Shown here: piece by piece, positions 1-10,332 of the stretch
How positions within the stretch are numbered: position 1 is the first letter of the stretch
Layout: each line of letters begins with the position of its first letter
NCBI GenBank assembly: GCA_951804985.1
Contig: OX638132.1
Coordinates: forward strand, 24,094,617-24,158,616
DNA length: 64,000 nucleotides
Reading direction: 5' to 3'
Source of the DNA: Dryomyza anilis
Taxonomy: Eukaryota; Arthropoda; Insecta; Diptera; Dryomyzidae
The notes under the pieces: model-generated
Told to the model about the DNA's origin: nothing
Database searches by the model: none
What the model saw: the letters and a program-made list of their open reading frames with translations, nothing else
Position numbers and translations under genes: made by a program

Positions 1-1809
1 ATGAAATTTGCAGGGTTGCACTCAGGTCGAAAGAGGAAGCCTTTCAGAATTGGTGGTCTAACAAGAATGCTGACACAAAAAAACTTTGCATACAGGCTAG
101 GAATCGCTGTAATGCCGTGATTCAACGCTCCCAGATACCAATCAACCACTGCCCGATGTCGATTATGTTTCTTCTGCAATGCCGGAGATTAATTTTCGAA
201 CTCGGGCAGTTAAAAAGGTTTTAGCAAACCTCAACATTAACAAAGCCTCTGGGTCAGATATCTGCCCATGTGTTGAAGAAGTGCGCGTCAACGATGGCTT
301 GACCGTTGCGTGACCTTTTCAACATCTCCTACACGACAGGAGTTTTTCCATCTTGTTGGAAGGTTGCCAATGTCCAGCCAGTTCCGAAAAGCAGCGATTA
401 AAATCCATTGCAATATGCTCTGCGCTCATCAAGGTAATGAAAAGCGTAATTAACTTCCACTTTGTGAACTATCTAGAGCGAAACGAATTACTTAGTGACC
501 GACAATATGGTTTCCGAAGGGCCAGATCCACAAGTGACTTGATGGCGGTCCCCTCCGAAAAGTGGAATAATTGTGTTCACCTTTTCGGGGAAAGTAAGGT
601 TGTTGCTCTGGATATTTCCAAGGCTTTTGATCGAGTGTTGCATAAAGCCCTCGTCTCAAAATTAATTGCATATGGTGTCGGTGAATCTTTTACTCGATGG
701 ATATCGAGTTTTCTACAGGGTCGTTCAATACGAGTTGCGATGGATGGTGTTCTCTCAAACAACATTCCATCAATTCTGGAGTTCCGCAGGGTTCCGTCCT
801 ATCCCCGTCCCTATTTCTGGTATTTATCAATGACCTTCTGTCATTGACCCCGAACCCAATTCATTCCTTTGCAGATAACAGTAACATTTGTCATTCATAT
901 TCGTTCAACAAGCGCCCAAACTCTTTGGAGATTGAGAGTAAAAGACGCACTATGAATGACACACTCAACAATGACCTTAAATCAATCTTCGAGTGGGGTC
1001 AAATAGAGTTGATTTTAATGCACGCAAGACCCAATGTTGTCTGTTATCTCACAAACGAATGGATTCACCCCTCCCTCCCCACATTATGGGTGCTGTGGAT
1101 ATTGCGCAGTCAGCTGCTCTTGACGTTCTGGGCATATCAATTCAGTGTGAGCTCCGATGGAATGATCACATATTTGATGTGTCGAAAGAAGCGGCCATGT
1201 GCCTCGGTTTTTTAAAACGGTGTAAAACATACTTCACTCCTGCTGACTTACGTACTGTCTACACTACCTATATTCGGCCTAAGATGGAATACAACTCGCA
1301 CATATGGGCAGGGGATTCTAAATCTTCTTTGGAGTTCCTGGATCGAATACAACAACGTGCGATATATCTAATAGGGGATGGAAATATTTCATCCTTTATT
1401 GGTTCTCCTGAACAGCGAAGACCGTTGGGTGTGTAAGCCTGTTTTATAGGTATTACAATGGTAAGTGTTCGAGGGAGATACATGGTCTGATTCCACCAGG
1501 TCGTGTGTTCTCTCGTTCTACTCGGGCATCGAACCAAGCCTACCCCTTCGTAGTCGAATCGGCTCTCAACAGAACCACGCATTATAGAGAGAATTCGTTC
1601 TTCAGTCGCACGATTCGTTTGTGGAACAATCTCTCTGCGTCTGTTTTTCCCGACAGTTTTGATATTGGTAAATTCAAAACAAATATTCACCGACACTACC
1701 TCATATTTCCTCCCTTCCTCTAACCCTAATCCTTTCCTACGATCAACACTGTGCTTTGCATAAATAGGGGGCATCCATTGAGTGTTGGTTAATCTGTAAA
1801 AAAAAAATA
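1..1809 (+). pseudogene. Non-LTR retrotransposon (jockey/CR1-like LINE), decayed 3' half of the RT ORF
   Basis: Relic of a LINE reverse transcriptase, which would copy its own RNA at a nicked target. The element enters from the left edge: 55-150 reads as the linker before RT and 180-350 as the RT fingers, with several frame breaks. From 353 the palm is readable: SDRQYGFRRARST, then ALDISKAFDRV (first catalytic Asp, about 610). The frame shifts near 770 to NSGVPQGSVLSPSLFL and to the active-site box at 869-880, which reads FADN where the family has FADD. It shifts again near 1000 (LGISIQCELRWNDHI, thumb) and near 1440, ending with a C-terminal block FSRTIRLWNNLSASVFPDSF and a stop near 1721. 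A short 3' UTR ends in an A-run at about 1799-1809. At least three frameshifts plus the FADN change make it inactive. The clade name is inference from motif style. Confidence 0.88.
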
Positions 1810-2440
1810 TATATATAAAATACAACAAATATGTTCTTCAAATTGAAGAACGCTGTTCATTAAACCAAATTTATATTAAAATATATTTTTTTTGTTCATT
1901 TTTTGCCGTACTTCTCAGTTCTCAAGTAGTTTTTGTGTGTTATTTCTTATATAATGCTTGCTCGACATGCATTAATTAGTAAAATGTTTTATAATAATAA
2001 CAACTTTTTATTAATAAATAGTTATATATATAAAAAATATATTTTTGAAAAAAAAAAATTTCGAATAAATATTTTTTTTCGAAAATATTTTTTTTTCGAA
2101 AAATTTTATTTTTTCCAAAAAAATGTTCGTAAATTTTTTTGTTGGATAATTTTTTTACTGTTATTTTTTAAATTAAAATTTGTCAACACTTTTTTTTCGA
2201 ATGATTTTGCAAAAAAAAAATGTTTGAAAAAACATTATGAACAAATTCATCAATATGACAATTCAAATTCATTGTATTGAATATTTTGTTCATATATATA
2301 ATGAATGCATTCATTAATATGTCATTGAATGAACGGTGGTATCAATATGATGAATCTGGTAGTTGGTGAAAAAATTCATAATATTTATGAATAAATTCAT
2401 CATATTGAAGATTTTTTTTCTGTGTAATAAGAATATACGT
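1810..2440. repeat. AT-rich relic of a fold-back/TIR element
   Basis: The stretch is mostly A/T homopolymer runs with a recurring ATTCATCAATATGA theme. Its left half (1840-2000) shares order and wording with 41632-41700 (GTTCATTTTTGCC-like, then a CAAGTAGTTT-like block, then ATTAGTAAAATG). Its right edge (about 2343-2415, with ATGAATCTGGTAGTTGGT) recurs at 49522-49590. I read it as a degraded copy of the same non-coding inverted-repeat family. The short ORF across it is homopolymer-driven. Confidence 0.45.
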
Positions 2441-3524
2441 CATATGCCACACCAAGAATGGGTACCGTGATGGATAGCGGAGTCGATACTCGATTGGCTG
2501 TACATTTCCACCGCATATGTCAAAGTTGCGAGTACTGCCATAGCGGACTTCAGAACTTCATTCACATGCCTAATCATGCGTACTGTTCCGTGTTTGAGTA
2601 AATATTATTCATAGTGTAAAAATTTGTTTGCTACATGTAAAAAATCACTTTAAATCTTGTGGACATTTTCAGGTTTCAACATTTTTTTCGAATACATTTA
2701 GAAATCCATGTTATTAGCACTCAGAGAAAATGTTCATAAAATTTCATTAAAATTGATCAATAGGTCAGTTATTGATTTATAAGTATACAAAAAATGAATA
2801 TTTTCAAAACAAAAAACTTTTTGTAGTATTTTGTATTATTTTATAGGATTTACTGATTGAATAAATAGTTTATACTGTTGAATAATATCAATAGTAAAAC
2901 CTATTAATTTTATGGTTTCTTTTTTGTGGGTATAACGAACTCAGTTCCATTGAAAAGTACATATATGTAATAATATAAATCTTGAAAATATAATAGAAAA
3001 TCTAATATTATAATTTAAACTCCCCTTCTTCACCGTGAGCTAAATTTGCTCAAATTTGTTACAAAGTGAATGTATTACAGCTTGTTTTCATTCAAACCGT
3101 TTCAATTCGAACTGAATGCAAATCAATTTATTTTCATTTTAATTGCATTTTCAGACGTGAGCACATGCTGGCACTTCATTCACATATTACATACAATATA
3201 TAAGTATTGCCATTCCTATTGAATGAAAACTTTTGGCACGTGTACATTTTAATTTAAAATAAAACAAATGCAAATAGTCAAAAATACATTTTGTTTTTGC
3301 TGCCGCATTACGTGCGCATGTTATTAAATTTGAGCTAAATAATGATTTATTTCCAGCTGCTCGTTTCATTATACGTCATAGAGTGAATCAAAGTTCCACG
3401 TGGATCGTGAGTGACGTGTGAAATTTGAATTATTTTCCACACCAAAATATAACGCTCACCTTAAAAATAAAACAAAACCGTAAAACAAAAGCTTGGGAAA
3501 ACAGTACAAGCATAAACGAATAAG
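2441..3524. other. Gene-free AT-rich stretch with one MITE-like relic
   Basis: No gene is visible. About 2717-2935 resembles the small element at 46584-46801: it shares CATTAAAATTGATCAATAGG-like wording, a STATACAAAAAA-like block and a right end close to TTTTTTGTGGGTAT. It is probably a diverged copy. The rest (2936-3524) holds nothing I can name. Confidence 0.4.
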
Positions 3525-5296
3525 GAATGTTAAGTCACTTGGATGTGACATAAGGTCGGTCTGGCCCGACTATGGAATACCCTGAAACTTGATGTTGATA
3601 CTACTGGCGGATAATAAATTTTATAGTAAATAACTAAATTCTAAATTATGCTCCAAGAATATAATTGCCATTAAAAAATGTTGTCTCATATAATTAAAGT
3701 AAAAATTCTTAACAAATAATAAAATAAATAAAAAAAATGATTAATAAAGTTAAAAAAATGTGGACGCATCACACCACAATTTGACGTACAATTCTAAAAT
3801 GTAATGCATAAATAATCGTAATTAATGTAATGAATAAATAAACAATTTTAAAATGTAATGAATAATGAATTTATAATTGCATAAATATATTTTATATACT
3901 TTCCAAGTTATTGGTTTCTAAATGGATATATGGTCATTTCCAGAAAAAATTCAACCACGATCGAAAAATTCAAAATACTCAAATCTTTGAAATAACGATG
4001 GATTTGGAATCCTAATGTGAATCTAAATATCTGAAAATAATTCTATTCCGTTAACGATAACGTATAAAAAAATACTCATAAAGTTGAGTTACTATACAAC
4101 TTTTAAATATACCAATTTTTCATGTTCTTTAAAATTAACCAACTTCCAAGACATACAGTTTCAAAATTTTATTTTCTGTTTTTTCAAAAAACCTTTATTA
4201 CTATTTCTAAAGCTTAAAAATAATCATTGAAACTAAAATAACGGAACAATTTTCAGTTTTGTATAAGGTTCCGTCCGGAACCAAGAAGATATATTTATTA
4301 TCATATAAACTAACCATTTTTTTATTAGTTGAATCCTCTATAACTAAATCTGAATTTCCTCGATATTTTCAAAAAATAAACATCAATTTTCTAGTAATTC
4401 TGGAAAATTTTTGAAAGCTAATTGAAATCTGTCCCGTCCGGAACTATGAGTACCAAAAGGGTAAAACTACAGCATACAAAAATCAAATACAAATTTTTTA
4501 AATAATAAAAAAAAAAATTAAAAAACTTAAAAAATATCTGGAAATTTAAATAATACCTCAATTTTCATTGTGATTATTAATATTTTTATATACAATATTA
4601 TTTTTTTTTAGCAAAAATTTGTAGTGCAAATTTTCATACGGAACGTCAGGAATTATTCTGCGATTTATTACGAAATAACTGTAAGCTTTAGGAACACAGT
4701 GCACATATACAAAAATAAAGTAAATTGTTTTAACTATGTTTTGAGATATTTTAAGAAAATATATATTGTACAAAAAAAGTAGTTTTAGAATAAAAATCGT
4801 TTTGTTAATTTCTACATGGAATTTTTTGTCCCGTCCGGAATTTTTCTGTGATTTGTCATGAAAAAACTATAAATTTTAGGAACATAGTGTAAATATACAG
4901 TAAAAGCACATGATTTCAGCTATTTTTTAAAACAATTCAAATAAATTATTTGTACGCAAATTTGCTGTCTTTTTGGCATTTACAAATGAACCTTGACATG
5001 CATATCCGTTTTTGTCCCGTCCGGAACGACCACTGTGTCTTCCATAAGAGGTGATCATGTCCGTTAATCGATTCAGCTAATTTCCAAACACAAAATTGAT
5101 TTGTATCGCGTTCTGACAGATATTTCTCAAGTTTTATTGTATTCATACATCAAGGCAGAAAGACGTACATAGTAAATTAATACGGGTAGTAATGCTAATC
5201 AAGAATATATTTTTCCATTCTGGATACGCGTCCTAAAGGACGTTACAATATCCGCATAAACTTAATTTACCCAAAACCTCATTGGTGTAGATTATA
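3525..5296 (-). repeat. Long mini-me-like family B element, diverged, with periodic internal motif
   Basis: On the minus strand it starts near 5296 (family B head: hairpin, ATATTGTAACG-like and GGACGC blocks) and ends near 3525 with the family B tail, including the GGTCGGTCTGGCCCGACTAT hairpin at 3553-3572. Other family B copies here are 300-840 bp; this one is about 1.77 kb. Its centre holds CCGTCCGGAA at 4271, 4434, 4831 and 5017 plus a degraded version near 4633. The blocks 4635-4745 and 4829-4945 are clearly related to each other, so the interior is a tandem array of about 190 bp. No coding capacity is seen. Confidence 0.6.
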
Positions 5297-6037
5297 AAAA
5301 GAAGTTCTATCGCTTAAAGGAAATCGAAAATCAAGTCAAAAATAGCGTGCTATTTCTGAAAATTCTACGAAACCGGATTTTGACTTTTAAAATTTTGGCT
5401 TTTAAAAAAGTTCGCTACTATATGCTGGATGTCAAAAGTAGTTCGCACAAAATTCTACATACATACTTCTTACTCATTTTACTCATTTCTGCCTTTATTC
5501 ATTGCGAAGTATAATCATTTCTTTATAATAAACGTAAATTTCATTTATTGAAATTTCAAATGCCTTTGTTGGTTGCATTGTGGTTGCTCAAAATGTATTC
5601 TTCGTCTGCCTTGCACAGCGTGGAAGCGCTTGCAGCTGTCACATTTACCTCATTTTTGTGTTTCCTTTTAGCGCATTTTATTTGCCTCACAGTTGCGTTT
5701 GTATTTCATGAAATGCGTTCAGAAGATTTTATAGTCGCATTATGCCTCAATTGTTTACAAATACTTATGATTGGAATGAACTGTAGGAAAATACATTTCA
5801 TAAATCAATTGAAGGAAGTGTAGCTAAACTAAAAAAAAATACACTCACAAAGAAACGTCACTTACTTGATTTACTTAAATAACTTGTTATACTTGACTTA
5901 TTTGCCTTTATTGTTTGAAACAACCTGCTGATTCTCCTAACTTTATACACGCAGGGAAATATGTACCTGGATATGGTAGAACTCAAATATAATCTGTTTA
6001 CAAAACACTATATATATGATTGCAATATTGTTCTTAA
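5297..6037. other. Unassigned stretch with one small hydrophobic ORF
   Basis: 5548-5823 (+) is an open frame of 91 codons, rich in Leu, Phe, Ala and Cys, with a hydrophobic stretch at about residues 25-52 that could form a membrane segment. I recognise no family, the start context is not distinctive and nothing beside it supports a gene. Local base composition is less AT-rich than its surroundings, so it may be unique host DNA. A chance ORF is the more likely reading. Confidence 0.25.
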
Positions 6038-7213
6038 TATAATATATAATAAAATTGTCCGTTACATATCTTCCCATAATGTGCTATTGCAAGATTCAAA
6101 TTTAAAAAATTTGATAATACTTGCTCTGAATTAAATGGCAGAAAATAATTTGTGTCAGTTATAGTCGATACAAAATTTATTTAACGCGAAAATGGCAAAC
6201 GAAGTGGAAGTGCGAAAAAATATAATTAAAATTTTTCAAAAACAACCTAGTTGGTCTTTTAAAAAAATTGCCAAGGAGGTAGGGGGCTAACCCTAAGACC
6301 ATTTCTCGCGTTATCAACCGCGTTAAGGAAGACCTGAGTATAGATCGGAAGAACGGTTCTGGTAAAAAAAGGCCCACATGATCGTGAAAAGTCGAAGAAG
6401 GTTATGAATATTTTAAAGAAAGATCCAAGCATATCCGGAAGGAAATTGGCGAGAAAGGCGGATTGCTCAGAATCTTTCGTGCGCAGGACTAAGAAAGAAG
6501 CTGGGCTGAAGACGTACAAGGTCCAAAAAGTTCCGGATAGAAATGCCGTCAAGAATGAAACCGAAAAACAACGAGCTAAAAAGCTGAACCAAGATTTTTT
6601 TAAAAAATTCGATTGCGGCATAATGGACGACGAAACTTATGTTTTAGCGGACTTTTCTCAGCTACCTGGGCAGGAATTTTATACAGCCGATTCTAGAGGA
6701 AATGTCGCTGAAAAATTCAAATAAAAAAAATGATAAAATTCCCAAAGGAATGCTTGCAAAAGAGATTGCTTCCATTTTACGCCAACATGAAGTGTCCACA
6801 TTTTTTTGGCCTGACCTCGCTTCATGTCACTACAGAAAAACGTCCTTAGAGTGGATCCAACAAAATGCAGGGATTTTGGTGCCTACAGAAGCCAATCCAC
6901 TAAACTGTCCAGAATTAAGACCGATTGAGAGATACTGGGCTTTAGTAAAAAGTGAGTTGAAGACAACAAAAAAAGTGGCCAAAGACCTTCAAGACTTCAG
7001 CAGCTGTGATGGTGTCGGACACTACCATTAAAACATTAATGGAAGGGGTTCCGAAAAAATTAAAACTTTTTATTAAAAAATATTAATTTGTGGTTTTTTA
7101 TATATTTTTTTAAATCTAAAAATAATTTGCGAAATAAAATATTTATTCTATAAAAATTCAATTACTAGATTTTTTCATTTTTGTAGCGGACAATTTTATT
7201 CGACGCAGTCCTT
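6038..7213 (+). mobile_element. Tc1/mariner-superfamily DNA transposon, inactive
   Basis: Inverted terminal repeats are seen: AATAAAATTGTCCGTTAC at about 6048-6065 on the left and the complement of AATAAAATTGTCCGCTAC at about 7183-7200 on the right. The right end runs on to about 7213 (GACGCAGTCC). Between them lies a broken DDE transposase (6192-7030). The left outer bases are diverged, so the exact left edge and the expected TA target sites are uncertain. The right 150 bp (7031-7180) is AT-rich 3' flank inside the element. Confidence 0.82.
6192..7030 (+). pseudogene. Tc1/mariner-type transposase, frameshifted and internally deleted
   Basis: The protein would bind the terminal repeats with a paired HTH domain and cut and rejoin DNA with a DDE/D nuclease. 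The ATG at 6192 begins MANEVEVRKNIIKIFQKQPS (first HTH). One extra G in the G-run near 6283 and one extra A near 6365 break the frame. 6404 onward gives a second HTH (SISGRKLARKADCSESFVRR), then the first catalytic Asp in IMDDETYVLADF (GACGAC at 6624-6629). After NVAEKFK the frame shifts and the usual strand-rich block before the second Asp is mostly missing. That Asp is in FWPDLASCHY (6813). The last catalytic block is CPELRPIERYWALVK, Glu codon 6927. The PELRPIERYW wording differs from the classic Tc1 PDLNPIE and points to another insect clade, which I do not name. Confidence 0.85.
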
Positions 7214-8155
7214 ATAATTAAAATTTTAATAATTTTGTTTAGATGTGAATATAATTCTTAAAGCTACAAATAGATTTTATTTGCAGCTCCATTATACCAT
7301 AATTATAATTGTGTGGATACAAATATAATATATGTGCATTAGATTTGTATATATAGTTGTCTCTGCAGGCATATAAAATTTGTGAGCAAGTGAAAAAACT
7401 AGATTGATGAGCACAGGGGGCCATGTTTTTGTTGTTTGCTCTTGTTCTTACCAAAGCAGTCTCTCTTTCACTTGCTGTGTCAGTCGAACAGTTGAGTGCG
7501 TAGGCGTAGGTTCTTCTCATCGTTCGTTAATGTAGTGGTCGTTGCCGTCATCGCGCATAATTTTAATTAAATATTATTTAAAGATAATGGACATAATACA
7601 AAAGACATAAACGTATTAAAGTTGGTGAAATAATTGATCAAAAAACTCAAAATAATTGATCAAAAAACATTTTCTTTGCAATTCAATTTAAAAATATAAG
7701 TCAAAAGGTACAAAAAAGACGCAATTGTCGTATTTTTATATGCAAAAAAACTGTAGCATAAATTAAAAAATCCCTAGCATAAAACAGTGTAACAAGACTG
7801 ACAAAGAAATGCGATCATTTTTGTACAATTAAACTTATATTTGCAAATTGAATTGCAAAGAAAACTTTGTTTGAGTATATAAAGACGCTTATTTTGTGTG
7901 TATTCAATTTTTTGTAAATATAAGTATATTTGAAAATTGAATTACTAAGAAAATTTTATTTGAGTTTTATGCTACAAACTTTATTTTATGTGCATATAGA
8001 TTTGCGCATATATTTGGACTGTTCACATTTTTTAATAAAATTGGTGAATTATTTTTAATTAAATGTCAAATGTAAATGTCAAATATCTTCAAAAAATATT
8101 TATTGAAAAATTATGCGCGACGACGAAACTATGCTTATGACCAAACATACTATAT
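7214..8155. other. Putatively unique stretch; contains a possible core promoter
   Basis: No ORF of note. The segment 7400-7560 is less AT-rich than its surroundings and contains a CTCTCT tract and a good initiator/DPE pair (given separately). 7560-8155 is AT-rich with weakly repeated TTGAATTGCAAAGAAAA-like wording at 7675-7690, 7850-7870 and 7935-7955. Confidence 0.35.
7480..7513 (+). promoter_or_regulatory. Candidate Inr + DPE core promoter
   Basis: TCAGTC at 7480-7485 matches the fly initiator TCAKTY. Taking its A (7482) as +1, positions +28 to +32 (7509-7513) read GGTTC, which fits the DPE consensus RGWYV at the required spacing. CTCTCT (GAGA-type, minus strand) lies about 20 bp upstream. 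No TATA box is at -30. No transcript or ORF downstream supports it, and a match of this size can arise by chance. Confidence 0.25.
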
Positions 8156-8368
8156 TTGCCTGTACACAAATTTGTATTCCCATCCAAACATAAATTATAT
8201 TATTAGCAAAACATATTATATTCAGAAGCATCAATTTTCATGTTCCAGTACAAATATATTATGTTCAGAGCTAAACATAAATTATGTTTGCATCAGTGCA
8301 ATTTCATTATATTCGCATCAGTGCAAATATTCTATGTTTGAATCAGTACAAATATATTATGTTTGCAG
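8156..8368. repeat. Short degenerate tandem repeat (about 30-35 bp)
   Basis: Variants of ATTATGTTTGCATCAGTGCA recur at about 8210-8368 (for example 8282, 8310, 8335 and 8356). The last unit supplies the GTTTGCAG target site used by the MITE that follows; the array is not obvious on the far side beyond that site. Confidence 0.5.
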
Positions 8369-8802
8369 TTGAGATGGGCGCGTGCCTGTTTTTGTTTGCA
8401 CGGACACGCACGGGTACTACGATAGGTGACACGCACGAGCCCGACGAGTAAATTTACAGGCACGCACGAGAAGCACGATAAAAAACAGGATTTTAAAATA
8501 TACGAAAAAACACGGAAAAACACGACAAAACACGAAAAAATCACGGATAAATATGAAAAAGCAAGCGAAATGTCAAAAATAATACCGCATCCGTTTAGAT
8601 TTTTGGAACCAGAATTGTTATTAAAAATGTGTTGAACTGGAACTGGAATCGGAGCATATATATTTTTTATACACTACACTAAGAGTGAAAGGGTATATTC
8701 AGTTTGGTATGCCGTTGTAACACCCAGAAGAAAGCATCTCCGGTATGGAAAAGTATATATATTCTTGATCAGCATGACCCCCTGAGTCGATTTAGCGAAG
8801 TC

Positions 8803-8835
<33 letters not shown>

Positions 8836-9575
8836 TCTTGTCTGTTGAAATCACGATTACAGACAAACTAGAAGAGCTAATTAAATGAAACTCCTAATTT
8901 ACATTACTTATATATCTACGCTGTCTGTCGGTGACAATGAGCATGATCAGTCCATTATGATCTGTGAACCGACCACTTATGTTCAAATTTATAATATAAA
9001 ACAGATCTACTGGCAAATTTTACTGTATACGTGTTCAGGTAAACTTGTTTTGGTCACATATATATTGACTTCATGCTCAAATACATGAAAATAATGTTCT
9101 CCCGCGAAACGACTTGTGGTTCCCAAAAAAAAAAACAAATCGAAATTCGGTGCACCTACCCATATGTAAATATGGATATCAGACGAATGGAAATTCTTCA
9201 GCGATTGAAAGTTTGTAGTTATTATCAGGATTCGTATACCCTGGTGACCTATATAAAACTTTGAATGGTAACCACACATATGTGTAGGGTATTTATAGTA
9301 GGCTTAGACCGACTATAATTTTGATAATCTTAACTATTATAATAACACCTACTATAAAATGTCCCTACTTTTAAATTTCCCATGTGATCTACTCTTCCCA
9401 ACTGGTTTCTGGTTGGAATAGGTACCGATATTTTAAAAATATCGGACCAGAACCGGAACAGATATTATAGTCCCTGTCTGGGAACTATCACGCACGGAGA
9501 TTTGCACGCACGAACTCAGATTTTCGAGCGTGACACTGAAAAAAGCACGGCACGCGCCCATCTCTAGTTTGCAGC
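8361..9575. mobile_element. hAT-type MITE with 8-bp target duplication, interrupted by a family A element
   Basis: The 8-bp GTTTGCAG is present on both sides (8361-8368 and 9568-9575). The terminal inverted repeats are TTGAGATGGGCGCGTGCC (8369-8386) and, read inward from the right end, TAGAGATGGGCGCGTGCC (9567 leftward). The 8-bp duplication and TAGAGATGGGC-like end are hAT hallmarks. Without the insertion at 8669-9405 it is about 450 bp and non-coding, so it depends on a transposase from elsewhere. Its arms are rich in CACG words (8395-8540 and 9490-9550). Confidence 0.85.
8669..9405 (+). mobile_element. Mini-me-like element, family A, copy 1
   Basis: Head: ATACACTACACTAAGAGTG then GGGTAT, forming a two-tier hairpin. 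Core: TATATATTCTTGATCAGCAT followed by a (GTCT)n tract at 8810-8830. Tail: hairpin of TATAGTAGG and CCGACTATA arms, then CCCATGTGATCTA and CCCAACTGG. The (TA)n - conserved core - (GTCY)n order fits the mini-me class of dipteran elements. It sits between T-runs, as do the other copies. It is non-coding, and it interrupts the hAT MITE so it is the younger of the two. Confidence 0.8.
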
Positions 9576-10070
9576 AGTCTCTAAACAAATACGTTGTTTG
9601 TTGCTAATTATGTTTGGACAATAAAAATTATTTTTACAGAAGAAACAAAACTATTTTAAGTCTCATATCTGCTATTACTTCATAAAAAATTAAAAATTTC
9701 AATAATGACATTTATCTAATTTATCCGATCAACATATCATTAAAATCCCGATTATAATACAAAATTAGGCGTAATTTTCAAATGCAGTTAGGCGGTTTTG
9801 CAGTATCACCGACGAAATGACCTGATATTCATCTATCTACTCATTTTAAAATCAGAATATATCATTTGATATTCATGACTTTCCAGTTCGAATTCATCTG
9901 AAAATATTTCAAATGAAAAGTTATAAATTCGATTCTGCTGTTTATCTATCTAACAGTGACATTTTTAACCGATTTTTGTTATTTTTTTTTTTATAATCCA
10001 CCGACTTTTATAATATGACTTTTAGTATAATTGTTTTTTTTTTTAATTAATCTTTCAATAGTTTTATTCT
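9576..10070. other. AT-rich stretch without recognised features
   Basis: No gene or clear repeat boundary. TATTCAT-type words and T-runs only. Confidence 0.4.
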
Positions 10071-10332
10071 TTAACCCTACTGCACAAAATGGGTCAAAAT
10101 GACTCAATTTTTCTGGAATATCACTATTTAAGGTATTTCAAAATATTCGTATTTGGAGTATGAAAAATATATTTTTGTTTTTATTCATTTATGTTTCATA
10201 TGATTGAAGGTAAATTAATTTACCGAAGAAATCGATGGTTCATATTGAATAATATTTTTATGGCAATGAGTGGGTTAATTTGACTTAATTTGAATAGAAT
10301 GGGTATCTTTTCAATTTGTGCAGAAGGGTTAA
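10071..10332. mobile_element. piggyBac-type MITE in a TTAA target
   Basis: TTAA occurs at both ends (10071-10074 and 10329-10332). Inside them the ends are CCCTACTGCACAAA and the complement of CCCTTCTGCACAAA. The CCCT start and TTAA duplication are characteristic of the piggyBac superfamily. The 254-bp interior is non-coding and AT-rich, so it is a non-autonomous element. Confidence 0.85.

Noticed and set aside
1933..2280. 115-codon Phe/Lys/Asn-rich ORF
   Set aside because: Composed of T and A homopolymer runs in a decayed repeat; no domain.
5548..5823. Small hydrophobic membrane protein
   Set aside because: One possible membrane stretch but no family, no regulatory context and a length within chance; kept only as part of an unassigned stretch.
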